The notes: a model not told the origin generated them from the sequence alone. Positions 8,318 through 17,028 are shown, numbered from the stretch's first letter. The stretch is 64,000 nt of DNA from an uncultured Dorea sp. (GCA_900543415.1 UQRE01000009.1:5136-69135); one strand, 5' to 3'. A program made the numbers and translations.

Positions 8318-9079
8318 TTATTTCTCCTTCGGAAGCTCAATAGGATCTATACTGTCATCATCAGAGTACGTTACCACTTTCGTGACAGAAGATGGAAGTT
8401 CTTCATAAGTCGGCGCTTCCATAACTAATTTCATATAATAGTGAAGAAACACCTTCTTCTTCGTAACATCTGTCTCCATTTTGATCATTTCCTTCGTCTT
8501 AGTATCAATCCATATATAGCTGACTTGTTCCTTCTCATTGACCACATCATCATACGCTTTTTTGAACTCTTCATTTTCTAACAGCGTATCTGTGATCTGT
8601 CCGTTCTCCTTCATTTCAGCTGCTATATTTTCTTCCACCGGAGTGGTTACTTCCACCTTCACAGCCTTTCGATCCCCGACTTTTTCCTTTCCTTCCACGT
8701 TGTAGGTTGCTTCTTCGGAAATATCAATATCAGCTGCTGTCAACGGTTCTTCCCCACTAAGCGTCACTTCTTCATTTTTGCTCCACTTTCCGTCTCCCAC
8801 ATTCGTGTAGGAATACCACTTCCCATCTTCCTGCGAAAGAATTGTAGTAAGCCCTTCCTGTTCGTATTTCCGCATCACCCGCTTCTGTTTCTTATCCACA
8901 GTAAGTGTACACAGATTATCCGGCTCCCCCTGGCCAACGACCTCTGATTCCTCTGTCTGCTTCACCTGTTTCTTGTTATACTCTTCAATGTCTTCCTGAC
9001 ACACTTTAGCATAATCTGTACTGCATCCCGTCAAGAGCATAACACAAAACACACTTAAAATAATAAAAGTTTTCTTCAT
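8318..9079 (-). CDS. Lipoprotein of unknown function, first gene of the M56 locus
   Basis: The 253-residue product has a lipobox (MLLTGC, Cys about 19). The mature part is acidic, with beta-rich segments (EEATYNVEGKEKVGDRKAV, WIDTKTKEMIKMETDV). This resembles the half-barrel folds of LolA/LppX-like or DUF6612-type lipoproteins, which bind lipid or hydrophobic ligands; the match is by pattern only. It has its own promoter at 9112-9140, a GGAGG site, and is followed after two bases by the M56 peptidase gene. A ligand-sensing partner for the short outer tail of the peptidase is an attractive but unproven idea. Confidence 0.75.
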   Translation of the reverse strand: MKKTFIILSVFCVMLLTGCSTDYAKVCQEDIEEYNKKQVKQTEESEVVGQGEPDNLCTLTVDKKQKRVMRKYEQEGLTTILSQEDGKWYSYTNVGDGKWSKNEEVTLSGEEPLTAADIDISEEATYNVEGKEKVGDRKAVKVEVTTPVEENIAAEMKENGQITDTLLENEEFKKAYDDVVNEKEQVSYIWIDTKTKEMIKMETDVTKKKVFLHYYMKLVMEAPTYEELPSSVTKVVTYSDDDSIDPIELPKEK

Positions 9080-9111
9080 ATGACATACCTCCGATCATAC
9101 TTTTTTGTTTT

Positions 9112-9140
9112 ATTATACATAATTATCAGACTATTTTCAA
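9112..9140 (-). promoter_or_regulatory. Promoter of the lipoprotein-M56 operon
   Basis: TTGAAA (9135-9140) and a perfect TATAAT (9112-9117) lie 17 bases apart on the minus strand, about 33 bases before the ATG at 9079. Confidence 0.7.
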
Positions 9141-9200
9141 TCAAATAATTTATTATTATTTTATAATATATTATTCGGTTTAACAATAAAAAGCGACATC

Positions 9201-9234
9201 AAAAAAAGAAGCAGCCATACCATAGGACTACTTC
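9201..9234 (-). terminator. Rho-independent terminator after queA
   Basis: On the minus strand a stem of about nine pairs (9225-9234 with 9208-9216, one G-U pair and one bulge) is followed by seven T residues (9201-9207). It lies 36 bases past the queA stop and closes the pheS-pheT-queA operon. Confidence 0.75.
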
Positions 9235-9269
9235 CTTTCTCTAAAGCTCTATTCATTTTTTCATCATTG

Positions 9270-10295
9270 TTACCGGATCAGCATGGCATCCCCAAAGGAG
9301 AAAAAACGATAGCGTTCTTTGACTGCCTCTTCATAAGCTGCAAGCACATATTCCCGTCCTGCAAGCGCTGATACCAGCATGACCAGCGTAGATTCCGGCA
9401 GATGGAAATTCGTAATCAGACTGTCCAGCACCTTAAACTGATAGCCCGGATAAATAAAGATTTCTGTCCACCCGCTGCACGCTTTCAAATGTCCGGTTTC
9501 ATCTGCCGCAGACTCCACCGTCCGGCAGCTTGTCGTTCCCACGCAGATGACTTTCTTTCCGGTATCTTTTGCCCGATTGATCTTCGTTGCCGCCTCTTCC
9601 TCAATCCGGAAAAATTCCGAGTGCATATGGTGATCGGTAATCTCGTCCACCTTGACAGGGCGGAAGGTGCCAAGACCTACATGTAATGTAACTCTTGCGA
9701 TATCCACACCTTTTTTCTCGATTTTCTCCAACAGTTCCGGTGTGAAATGAAGTCCCGCAGTAGGTGCCGCCGCAGAACCTGTATGTTCCGCATATACCGT
9801 CTGGTACCGGTTTTTATCTTCCAAATGATGTGTAATATAAGGCGGAAGGGGCATCTGTCCGAGCTGATCTAAGATTTCTTCAAAGATTCCCTCGTAAGTG
9901 AACTGAATCAGACGATTTCCCTCTTCCACGATATCAACCACTTCACCCATAAGAAGACCGTCACCGAAACTGATCTTTGTCCCTATTTTCGCCTTCTTCC
10001 CCGGCTTTACAAGTGTTTCCCAGATGTTATTTTCTTTACGCTTCAATAAAAGCACTTCAATCTTTGCATCGGTTCCGACTTTGGCGCCGATCAGTCTTGC
10101 CGGCAAGACTTTCGTATCGTTGATAACCAGACAATCCCCTTCATTTAAATAGTCGATCACATCTTTAAACACATGATGGGAAACAGCCCCAGACTCCTTG
10201 TCTAACACAAGAAGTCTGGAGCTGGAGCGATCCTCAAGAGGATCTTGGGCAATCAACTCTTCCGGCAATTCATAATAAAAATCCTGTCGTTTCAT
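9270..10295 (-). CDS. queA: S-adenosylmethionine:tRNA ribosyltransferase-isomerase
   Basis: QueA transfers and isomerises the ribosyl part of S-adenosylmethionine onto 7-aminomethyl-deazaguanine in tRNA, making epoxyqueuosine. The 341-residue length fits the family. Family signatures are visible: the opening DFYYELPEELIAQDPLEDR, then PARLIGAKV, a GSAAAPTAGLHFTPELL segment and the end FFSFGDAMLI. I chose the ATG at 10295 because AAAGGG lies just upstream and homology begins at MKRQDF; an in-frame ATG at 10334 would lie inside pheT. It follows pheT by 16 bases, so it is probably the last gene of the T-box-controlled phe operon. Confidence 0.96.
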   Translation of the reverse strand: MKRQDFYYELPEELIAQDPLEDRSSSRLLVLDKESGAVSHHVFKDVIDYLNEGDCLVINDTKVLPARLIGAKVGTDAKIEVLLLKRKENNIWETLVKPGKKAKIGTKISFGDGLLMGEVVDIVEEGNRLIQFTYEGIFEEILDQLGQMPLPPYITHHLEDKNRYQTVYAEHTGSAAAPTAGLHFTPELLEKIEKKGVDIARVTLHVGLGTFRPVKVDEITDHHMHSEFFRIEEEAATKINRAKDTGKKVICVGTTSCRTVESAADETGHLKACSGWTEIFIYPGYQFKVLDSLITNFHLPESTLVMLVSALAGREYVLAAYEEAVKERYRFFSFGDAMLIR

Positions 10296-10311
10296 ATGAA
10301 TGCATCCCTTT

Positions 10312-12732
10312 CTATTTACGAAGCTCGATTCCAAGTTCTTCCAAACCAGCTAAGATTTTTTCCATAGCTTGTGAAATTTCTGCTTCCTCAAGCGTCTTAT
10401 CTTTCGCACGGAACACGATCGAATAAGCTACAGACTTATATCCTTCTTTGATCTGTGCACCTTCATACAAGTCAAATAATGCATAACTTTCAAGATAAGC
10501 GCCGCCTTTTTTCTCGATCACTTCTTCTACCTGTCCTACGAGAATCTCTTTTGGCATTACCATACTGATGTCACGGGTAACTGCCGGGAATTTGGCGATT
10601 CCTGTATATTTGCGGTCGAAGGTTGCTCTCTTCGTGATTTCCGGCATATCAAGTACGGCTACATAAGCTTTTGTGCCGATTCCGTAAGTATCTGCCACAT
10701 CCGGATGCACCTCTCCAAGATATCCGACTACAACACCATCATAGATAATGTTTGCCTGACGTCCCGGATGAAGATATGGTTTTCCTGCATTCGGATCATA
10801 AGTTTCTTTCTTATGAAGTCCAATCTTCTCAAAGAACTCCTCAACGACACCTTTCATGCTGAAGAAATCTCCGTCTCCGTACATACCAAGTGTAAACTGC
10901 ATTCTCTCTTCCGGAAGTTCTGTAAGCGGCAATGATTTTGGAAGATAAATATTTCCAAGTTCGTACAATCTTACATTTTTATTTCTTCTATTGTAGTTTG
11001 TTGCAAGAGAAGTCAGCATTCCATTTAAGGATGTGGTACGCATAATACTGTAATCTTCTCCCAGTGGGTTCATGATATCCACTGTATTTCGAAGCGGAGA
11101 ATCAGAAGGAATCAATAATTTATCAAATACCTTCGGACTTTCGAAGGAATAGGTCATGCCTTGGCTGAATCCGCAGAACTCCGCAATGTCGCGGGCGATC
11201 TCCTCTACTCTTAACTTGAAGGATAATTTACCTGTAGTAGCTTCTCCTCTTGGCAGCGTTGTCGGAATATTGTCATAACCGTAAAATCTTGCTACTTCCT
11301 CTGCAAGATCTGCCATACGGAACAGGTCGTGACGGAATGTCGGCGCAATCACCTCATTGGAAGCCTCATCATATTCAAGATCAATTTTCTTGAAGTAAGA
11401 AAGCATTTCCTCTTTGGAAATATTTGTTCCAAGAAGTCCGTTAATCTCGTCTGCATCAAATGGCACGCGTACCGGCTCTTTTTTCTTACTGTAGACATCA
11501 ACCATTCCGCCGACTACTTCACCGGCTCCCATTTCTTCAATCAGCTGACAAGCGCGGTTCATTGCTGCCTCAGCATTATTCGGATCAAGTCCTTTCTCAA
11601 ATTTACCGGAAGCATCTGTACGAAGTCCGACTTTTTTGCTTGATTTACGGATATTGGTTCCATCAAAACAAGCAGCCTCAAATAACATCGTGTGTACATC
11701 ATCCGTGATCATGGAATTCTCACCACCCATGATTCCGGCGATTCCTACAGATTTCTCACCGTCACAGATCATTAATACAGACTCATCAAGCTTTCTCTCC
11801 TGTCCATCCAATGTCACAAATGTCTCATTCTCTTTTGCTCTTCTTACAACAATCTGTCCTCCTGCGATTGTATCAAGATCATAAGCGTGCATTGGCTGAC
11901 CGTACTCTTCCATCACATAATTGGTAATATCAACCAAGTTGTTGATCGGACGGATTCCTACAGATGCAAGTCTTCTCTGCATCCATTTCGGTGAAGGACC
12001 GATTTTGATATTTTTCACTACTCGCGCGGTGTATCTCGGACAAAGATCCGGATCTTCTACCGTCACTTTGATGAAATCATTTACGTCTTCATCATTTCCA
12101 ACAGCAGTTACTACTGGAGGCACGAACTCTTTGCGGAACGTTGCCGCTGCCTCTCTGGCAATTCCAACTACACTGTAGCAGTCTACACGGTTAGAAGTAA
12201 CTTCGTATTCAAATACAACGTCGTGAAGCCCTAACAGCTCTACCGCATCAGCTCCTACTTCCGTATCTTCCGGGAAAATGTAGATTCCATATTCCGGTGC
12301 CTCCGGATACATTTCTCTGTTAGAGCCAAGCTCTTCGATGGAGCACATCATACCGGCGCTCTCCACGCCGCGGAGCTTGCCTTTCTTGATTTTAATGCCT
12401 CCGACAACACGCTGTCCCGGCTCGTGACCGCCAGCCACACGTCCGCCGTCTAAAACAACCGGAATCTTGTCTCCTTCTTTTACATTTGGAGCGCCTGTAA
12501 CGATCTGAACCGTCTCAGCTCCAACATTTACCTGACAGATAATCAACTTATCCGCATCCGGATGCTTCTCGATCTTGTCGATCTGACCAACCACAATCTT
12601 GTCAAGATCCGCATCCAACTCCTCGTAACCTTCTACCTTCGTACCAGACAACGTCATCGCGTCTGTATACTCCTGAGCTGTCACATCAAGCTCAGGAACA
12701 TATGCCTTTATCCATGATAATGATGTATTCAT
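10312..12732 (-). CDS. pheT: Phenylalanine--tRNA ligase beta subunit
   Basis: The 806-residue beta chain of the alpha2-beta2 enzyme that charges tRNA-Phe. Domains in order are: an EMAP-type tRNA-binding fold (about 40-150, ending in the GMMCSIEELG region); B3/B4 editing domain (about 210-390, with TNYVMEEYGQPMHAYD); B5 DNA-binding-like domain (about 400-470); catalytic-like domain (about 480-690); and a C-terminal ferredoxin-like anticodon-binding domain (about 710-804, TRDISMVMPKEI). Length is normal. It lies downstream of pheS but separated by an unusual 232-base hairpin-rich spacer, and has its own AAAGGAG site. Confidence 0.97.
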   Translation of the reverse strand: MNTSLSWIKAYVPELDVTAQEYTDAMTLSGTKVEGYEELDADLDKIVVGQIDKIEKHPDADKLIICQVNVGAETVQIVTGAPNVKEGDKIPVVLDGGRVAGGHEPGQRVVGGIKIKKGKLRGVESAGMMCSIEELGSNREMYPEAPEYGIYIFPEDTEVGADAVELLGLHDVVFEYEVTSNRVDCYSVVGIAREAAATFRKEFVPPVVTAVGNDEDVNDFIKVTVEDPDLCPRYTARVVKNIKIGPSPKWMQRRLASVGIRPINNLVDITNYVMEEYGQPMHAYDLDTIAGGQIVVRRAKENETFVTLDGQERKLDESVLMICDGEKSVGIAGIMGGENSMITDDVHTMLFEAACFDGTNIRKSSKKVGLRTDASGKFEKGLDPNNAEAAMNRACQLIEEMGAGEVVGGMVDVYSKKKEPVRVPFDADEINGLLGTNISKEEMLSYFKKIDLEYDEASNEVIAPTFRHDLFRMADLAEEVARFYGYDNIPTTLPRGEATTGKLSFKLRVEEIARDIAEFCGFSQGMTYSFESPKVFDKLLIPSDSPLRNTVDIMNPLGEDYSIMRTTSLNGMLTSLATNYNRRNKNVRLYELGNIYLPKSLPLTELPEERMQFTLGMYGDGDFFSMKGVVEEFFEKIGLHKKETYDPNAGKPYLHPGRQANIIYDGVVVGYLGEVHPDVADTYGIGTKAYVAVLDMPEITKRATFDRKYTGIAKFPAVTRDISMVMPKEILVGQVEEVIEKKGGAYLESYALFDLYEGAQIKEGYKSVAYSIVFRAKDKTLEEAEISQAMEKILAGLEELGIELRK

Positions 12733-12964
12733 TGTAATCTCCTTTCATTGGGGACGTAGCAAAGTTTAAAAAGTCTACGTCCCAAACTGCATTTTGGGGT
12801 GTCCAATTTTCATTCGCTCGCAATGCTAACTCGATTCGTCAGCTCCAGAATCCGGCTGCTTCGCCGCCAACGTATCACTCCGTGATACGTTCTAATTCTG
12901 TCGCGCCGCTCGCACACGGAAGTAAATACTCACTTCGTTCGTGCTTCCTTCCTGTGTGTGCTCG
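12733..12964 (-). repeat. Hairpin-rich spacer between pheS and pheT, candidate interspersed repeat
   Basis: This 232-base gap is GC-richer than its flanks and carries several dyads. One is a 9-pair stem of GGGACGTAG/CTACGTCCC (12751-12759 with 12775-12783). Another is a perfect 10-pair stem of AACGTATCAC/GTGATACGTT (12869-12878 with 12882-12891). A longer imperfect foldback lies around 12912-12960. No open frame of note, no T-run terminator and no tRNA fold were seen. Spacing within pheST operons is normally short, so this looks inserted. A short interspersed repeat or small RNA element is likely; family unknown. Confidence 0.5.
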
Positions 12965-13984
12965 CTAAAATTGTTTCAAGAATCTGATGTCGTTTTCGTA
13001 CAGTAATCTCATGTCGTCGATTTCGTATTTGAGAAGTGCGATACGCTCAAGTCCCACGCCAAATGCAAATCCTGTATATTCGTTTGGATCTATGCCGCAC
13101 ATTTCCAGTACGTGTGGATGTACCATTCCACACCCGAGGATTTCGATCCAACCGGAGCCTTTACAGAAACGACAGCCTTTTCCACCGCATTTGAAACAGG
13201 TTACATCCACTTCCGCGCTTGGCTCGGTAAATGGGAAGTGATGCGGACGGAATTTTGTCTTTGTCTCCGGTCCGAACAATTCTTTTGCGAATACTTCTAA
13301 AGTTCCTTTTAAATCTGCGAAGGAAATGTTTTTATCGATGACAAGTCCTTCGATCTGGTGGAACGACGGTGAATGTGTTGCATCTACTTCGTCAGAACGG
13401 AACACTCTTCCCGGCGCGATCATACGGATCGGAAGTTTGCCCTCTTCCATCACGCGCGCCTGTACCGGAGATGTCTGGGTACGAAGCACAATATCTTTAT
13501 TAATGTAAAATGTATCCTGCTCGTCTTTTGCCGGATGATCTTCCGGAATGTTCAGTTTCTCGAAGTTATAAAGGTCATATTCTACTTCCGGTCCTTCTAC
13601 CACTTCATATCCCATACCAACGAAAATTCTCTCTACTTCTTCCAGTGCGATGGTATTTGGATGACGATGTCCTACCATATTTTTCTTAGATGGAAGTGTA
13701 ACGTCAATGACTTCTTTCTTCATCTGCTCTTCGCGAATTGCACGCTCCATCTTTACTTTTCTTTCTTCCATTACTTTCTCAATGGCTTCTCTCGTCTCAT
13801 TGACCATCTGACCGACTTTCGGTCTGTCTTCCGGCGCAACATCCTTCATGCCTTTGAGCACCGCTGTAAGCTCACCTTTTTTTCCAAGGTATTTTACACG
13901 CACATCGTTCAACTTTTCTGGAAGATCTGCTTGTTCAATCGCTTTTAACGCTTCTTCTTTGATGCTTTGTAATTTTTCTTTCAT
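12965..13984 (-). CDS. pheS: Phenylalanine--tRNA ligase alpha subunit
   Basis: The 339-residue catalytic alpha chain. An N-terminal coiled coil (about 1-90) binds tRNA. Class II synthetase motifs follow: motif 1 region near 110-140 (HPNTIALEEVERIFVGMGY), motif 2 with SPSFHQIEGLVID (about 205-218), a zinc-like CFKCGGKGCRFCKGSGW cluster (about 260-276), and motif 3 with GFAFGVGLERIALLKY (about 305-320). Length fits the family. It is the first gene after the Phe T-box leader and is followed by pheT after an atypical spacer. Confidence 0.97.
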   Translation of the reverse strand: MKEKLQSIKEEALKAIEQADLPEKLNDVRVKYLGKKGELTAVLKGMKDVAPEDRPKVGQMVNETREAIEKVMEERKVKMERAIREEQMKKEVIDVTLPSKKNMVGHRHPNTIALEEVERIFVGMGYEVVEGPEVEYDLYNFEKLNIPEDHPAKDEQDTFYINKDIVLRTQTSPVQARVMEEGKLPIRMIAPGRVFRSDEVDATHSPSFHQIEGLVIDKNISFADLKGTLEVFAKELFGPETKTKFRPHHFPFTEPSAEVDVTCFKCGGKGCRFCKGSGWIEILGCGMVHPHVLEMCGIDPNEYTGFAFGVGLERIALLKYEIDDMRLLYENDIRFLKQF

Positions 13985-14010
13985 CTTTTTTTCTCCTTTT
14001 TACATATTAG

Positions 14011-14308
14011 AAAAACCCCGTCCCCAAAAAGGGACGAGGTCTGTATTTACCCGTGGTACCACCCTGATTCCTGCACGCTTCATAATCTTATCTGCCATAA
14101 TGCAGGCACTCATTTATGCATAACGCGCATCACACGGCATTTCCTACTGATCTGTTAAATCATGTTCAAAAATGCAGCTCACGTGGGAAATTCAATCCCT
14201 GCCTGAACCAAAGAAGACTTTCAGCCCATCGATCTTCTCTCTCTAGTGGAAAACAGTTCTCTACTTACACGGTCATTGCTTTTTATTAAAATATTTATAT
14301 TTGAATAC
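14011..14308 (-). promoter_or_regulatory. T-box riboswitch (phenylalanine) upstream of pheS
   Basis: The minus-strand leader has the conserved T-box core GGGTGGTACCACGG (around 14051-14065), an AGAGAG box and GGCTG motif in stem I. A specifier segment reads GAATTTCCC around 14187-14190, where either phase gives a Phe codon (UUC or UUU). It ends in a terminator: CCTCGTCCC pairs with GGGACGGGG, followed by five T residues (14011-14040). Uncharged tRNA-Phe should bind the specifier and the UGGU bulge, favouring the antiterminator and allowing pheST transcription. The 5' end is inferred from the promoter. Confidence 0.93.
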
Positions 14309-14314
14309 TTTCTT

Positions 14315-14342
14315 ATTGTAACATACGCCCGATAGATGTCAA
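14315..14342 (-). promoter_or_regulatory. Promoter of the phe T-box leader
   Basis: On the minus strand a perfect TTGACA (14337-14342) and TACAAT (14315-14320) are 16 bases apart. Transcription would begin near 14308, giving a leader of about 320 bases before pheS. Confidence 0.75.
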
Positions 14343-14371
14343 GACGTAATTTTGCGTTTCCTTCGGACCTC

Positions 14372-15244
14372 TTAGTTCTTCGCTTTGTCCGTATTCGCCG
14401 ACAAGTCTGCCTTTTCCTTCTCTGGAAACAGTTTATCATACATCAATACATTAACTTCTCCGCCAAGCAAAATGCTATACATGCAAAAATACATCCAGAG
14501 CATAATAAGAACAATGGTTGTAAGACTTCCATACATACTGGAAAATCCCCGGAAGATATCCACATATACGGAAAATATCCACGAAACGATCATCCATCCG
14601 ATTGCTGCAAAAACCGCTCCCGGGAGCTGTCTTAAAATCTTATCTCTTCTGTTTGGAAGAAATTTATAAATCAGCAGCGAAAAGATCATTAACACAATTG
14701 GCGTGATTACAATGCGAACCTCGATCAGCCAATCTGCAACGTTTTTCACTAAAGGTATGTGCTCCGCAATGAAAATATTAAGTGCATTACCGAATACCGA
14801 TAGCACAAGGAGCAAAATAATCACAAGCAGGAACATCATCGTATAAATCGTTGAACGTATCCGAAGAAATACATAATTTCGGGTCTCTCTGCATCCGTAA
14901 ATGCAGTTAAGACCGGTCGTAATCGCAAGTACGCCTTTCCCCGCCGACCACAGAGCAACTAAGATTGTAACCGGAATGATACCCATGGACTGGTTGTATA
15001 CCTGATTAACAATCGTTGTGATCATAGATTCCACAGAAGACGGGAATACACGGATCACAGCGCTCATCACATCCGCCTTCGTAATCGGTGTATAACGAAC
15101 CAACGTTAACAAAAGAAGTATGATAGGAATCATACACAGCATAAAGAAGTATGCTGTCTGCGCAGCATACGCGCCTACGTGATGATCACTTACCTGATTA
15201 ATGATCTCTGTAAATTTGGCATAACCTCTTTTCAATCTGTTCAT
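14372..15244 (-). CDS. YihY/virulence factor BrkB family membrane protein
   Basis: The 290-residue protein has about six membrane segments. The family opening is present (VGAYAAQTAYFFMLCMIPIILLLL), as are a central ALWSAGKGVLAITTGLN segment and the late LPGAVFAAIGWMIVSWIFSVYV. Some members were once called RNase BN; that activity belongs to another protein, and the real role of YihY proteins is not settled. The C-terminus is charged and cytosolic. It lies between the SpoIID-like gene and the phe leader, with an AGGAG site, and its stop is near the phe promoter region. No operon partner is evident. Confidence 0.92.
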   Translation of the reverse strand: MNRLKRGYAKFTEIINQVSDHHVGAYAAQTAYFFMLCMIPIILLLLTLVRYTPITKADVMSAVIRVFPSSVESMITTIVNQVYNQSMGIIPVTILVALWSAGKGVLAITTGLNCIYGCRETRNYVFLRIRSTIYTMMFLLVIILLLVLSVFGNALNIFIAEHIPLVKNVADWLIEVRIVITPIVLMIFSLLIYKFLPNRRDKILRQLPGAVFAAIGWMIVSWIFSVYVDIFRGFSSMYGSLTTIVLIMLWMYFCMYSILLGGEVNVLMYDKLFPEKEKADLSANTDKAKN

Positions 15245-15304
15245 AATGATCTCCTGTTATCTTTTCTCTCTATTGTACCCGATTTTCTTCATTTTGTCTA
15301 TTCT

Positions 15305-15358
15305 CGCCAAAACTGTTATTCTACACTCACACGCCAAAACCGTTATTCTACACTCACT
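15305..15358. repeat. 27-base tandem duplication across the 3' end of the SpoIID-like gene
   Basis: Two adjacent 27-base copies (15305-15331 and 15332-15358) match at 25 of 27 positions. The stop codon of the SpoIID-like gene lies in the second plus-strand copy. The first copy contains a second GTAGAATAA, so the gene end has been duplicated downstream of itself without changing the protein. Confidence 0.85.
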
Positions 15359-16671
15359 CCGGGATAAAAAAGTTCTAAGATTTCCCAGTAATTTTTTCCC
15401 TGCTTTGCCATTTCATTTGCTCCGGTCTGGCTCATTCCGATTCCGTGCCCGAATCCACCGCCTTCGATGCAATAGCTGCCTTTTTCTTTCTTAATAGTAA
15501 AAAAAGCGCTGGGAAGAAGCTTTCCACAATTTCTCGTACTTCCATCCTGCTTCACAATATCATAGTCTCCGGCAAGTGCAGTTCGTATTTTATTCTCTGT
15601 CTCTACCGTCACCGTACACTTACTTCCAACCGCTGTCAATACAAGCGCCACGTCGCCCGCTCCTCGCTTTGTTACCTCCACACTTTTTAGCTCTCCGATA
15701 TCTTTTCCGGTATTACGGCGGATATTGTCTTCCATTTCCTGCTCTGGGATTTTTGCATGCCAGCGATACCATGGAAGTGCTTTTTCATAATCTCCATCTG
15801 TTCCTTTTACATCTACGCTCTGAAGATATCCATTTTCCTCTGATGGCGTGCTCCCCCATGCTTCCGCGTTCGTTGTTCGTCCGCAGGAAGTAGAATAATA
15901 GTAAGTTGTCACAATTTTGCCCTGATACCAGACAGTCTGTCCCTTCGTCTCCTCCACCGCCCGGTCTGCCCGCTCGTCCGGCAGAGAATTGCCGTAAACC
16001 TGATAATCGGTACTGTCATTGACATGCGCCTCATACTCCGGGTATCCATAGCTTTCCATCTGTCTGTAAGCATAGCTTCTCGCACAGACCGCCTGCGCTT
16101 TTAACGCCTCCAGCTCATACGATGCCGGCATTTCACTTGGCACAACACGGCACAGATACGTCTCTATCGGAAGTTCATTGACCACTACAATGCCATCTTC
16201 TGCCCTTCGAAGCTCGATAACTCCATTATACGCCGGAACACCGTCTCCCCGCTTCATACTTTCTATCTGTAACACTCCGTCCTTAGCCTCAATTCGTATG
16301 TTCCCTTCTGATAATCTCGCATCATCCGCGGCGATCACCACACATTCCCCCGCAGCGATCTGCTCCGTACGATTTCCATAAGTCAATGTCAGCTCACTGT
16401 CTGCCCGCAGTCTTACTTCCTTATGTATGATTCCCTGATATCCATTCGTCATAAGCACGACTCGTATCAGCGGATTATCAGAAAGCTCCTGTTTCTCTTC
16501 CTCCGGTGTTTTCGAAACCCGGCTATTATTTTTCTCTTCTTTCCCCGAGTGAATCCGATACTTCAGCGTTCTCGCCTGTTCCGGCAGCCACTGACTCCCT
16601 ACCGCAATCCCAAACGCAGTACACAAAATCAAAAGACTCAGGAAAATATTTCTTTTATAATTTCTCCCCAT
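15343..16671 (-). CDS. SpoIID/LytB-domain protein (peptidoglycan-remodelling)
   Basis: The 442-residue protein has an N-terminal signal anchor (about 7-26), a charged linker, and a SpoIID domain from about 150 on. Typical segments are VNELPIETYLCRVVPSEMPASYELEALKAQ (cut here into the VPSEMP motif), AVCARSYAY, the YYYSTSCGRTTNAEAWG region and the final GGGFGHGIGMSQTGANEMA. SpoIID is a lytic transglycosylase that degrades peptidoglycan during engulfment in spore formers. LytB-type relatives act on vegetative walls, so the exact role depends on whether this organism sporulates. The 3' end carries a small tandem duplication. Confidence 0.9.
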   Translation of the reverse strand: MGRNYKRNIFLSLLILCTAFGIAVGSQWLPEQARTLKYRIHSGKEEKNNSRVSKTPEEEKQELSDNPLIRVVLMTNGYQGIIHKEVRLRADSELTLTYGNRTEQIAAGECVVIAADDARLSEGNIRIEAKDGVLQIESMKRGDGVPAYNGVIELRRAEDGIVVVNELPIETYLCRVVPSEMPASYELEALKAQAVCARSYAYRQMESYGYPEYEAHVNDSTDYQVYGNSLPDERADRAVEETKGQTVWYQGKIVTTYYYSTSCGRTTNAEAWGSTPSEENGYLQSVDVKGTDGDYEKALPWYRWHAKIPEQEMEDNIRRNTGKDIGELKSVEVTKRGAGDVALVLTAVGSKCTVTVETENKIRTALAGDYDIVKQDGSTRNCGKLLPSAFFTIKKEKGSYCIEGGGFGHGIGMSQTGANEMAKQGKNYWEILELFYPGVSVE

Positions 16672-16796
16672 GACCCTTTAGTCCTTGTCCGTTTTTCTAT
16701 ATATATTACTTGTATGTACAAAAAATGATTCCACTGTATCTTGTCAAATGCTTTTTTTGACACAGGAACAGCGTTTCCCATTTCACAAACACATAA

Positions 16797-17022
16797 AAAG
16801 CGGCGCCGTGATTTCTCACGACACCGTTTTATCTTTCGTATTCCCCAAAATGCCGGTTTCTGTATTTTGACTCCTAGCTGCTGCTAGGTGGGTGTCCGCA
16901 TCTGCTTTTCTGCCTTCCCCTGCATAACTTGGAGGCTTGACATATTACAGAGATATAAGAGTCCCGTTTAAAGTAATGTAGGTTCAAAATAACAGAAGTA
17001 TCGAACATTCCAGGTTTCCTCT
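16797..17022 (-). ncRNA. ssrS: 6S RNA (clostridial type) with its terminator
   Basis: An independent minus-strand transcript unit of about 180-220 bases. Its 5' segment CCTGGAATG and 3' segment CATTTTGG-GG (near 16843-16853) pair with several G-U pairs to form a closing stem. A TGTTCG element just inside the 5' stem and a CACCTAG...CTAGG hairpin before the 3' side resemble 6S RNA of other bacteria. A strong terminator follows (16801-16826, stem CGGTGTCGTGA/TCACGGCGCCG with GAAA loop, then T-run). 6S RNA binds housekeeping RNA polymerase by mimicking an open promoter. The family call rests on pattern memory, not a covariance search. No open frame fits here. Confidence 0.75.
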
Positions 17023-17028
17023 TGAATT

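Noticed and set aside
12733..12964. tRNA or T-box between pheS and pheT
   Set aside because: No cloverleaf, no CCA end, no T-box core and no T-run terminator could be found; only dyads are present.
16672..16796. Sporulation sigma-factor promoter for the SpoIID-like gene
   Set aside because: A CATACAAG sequence resembles part of a sigma-E -10, but the last base and the -35 spacing do not fit well enough.
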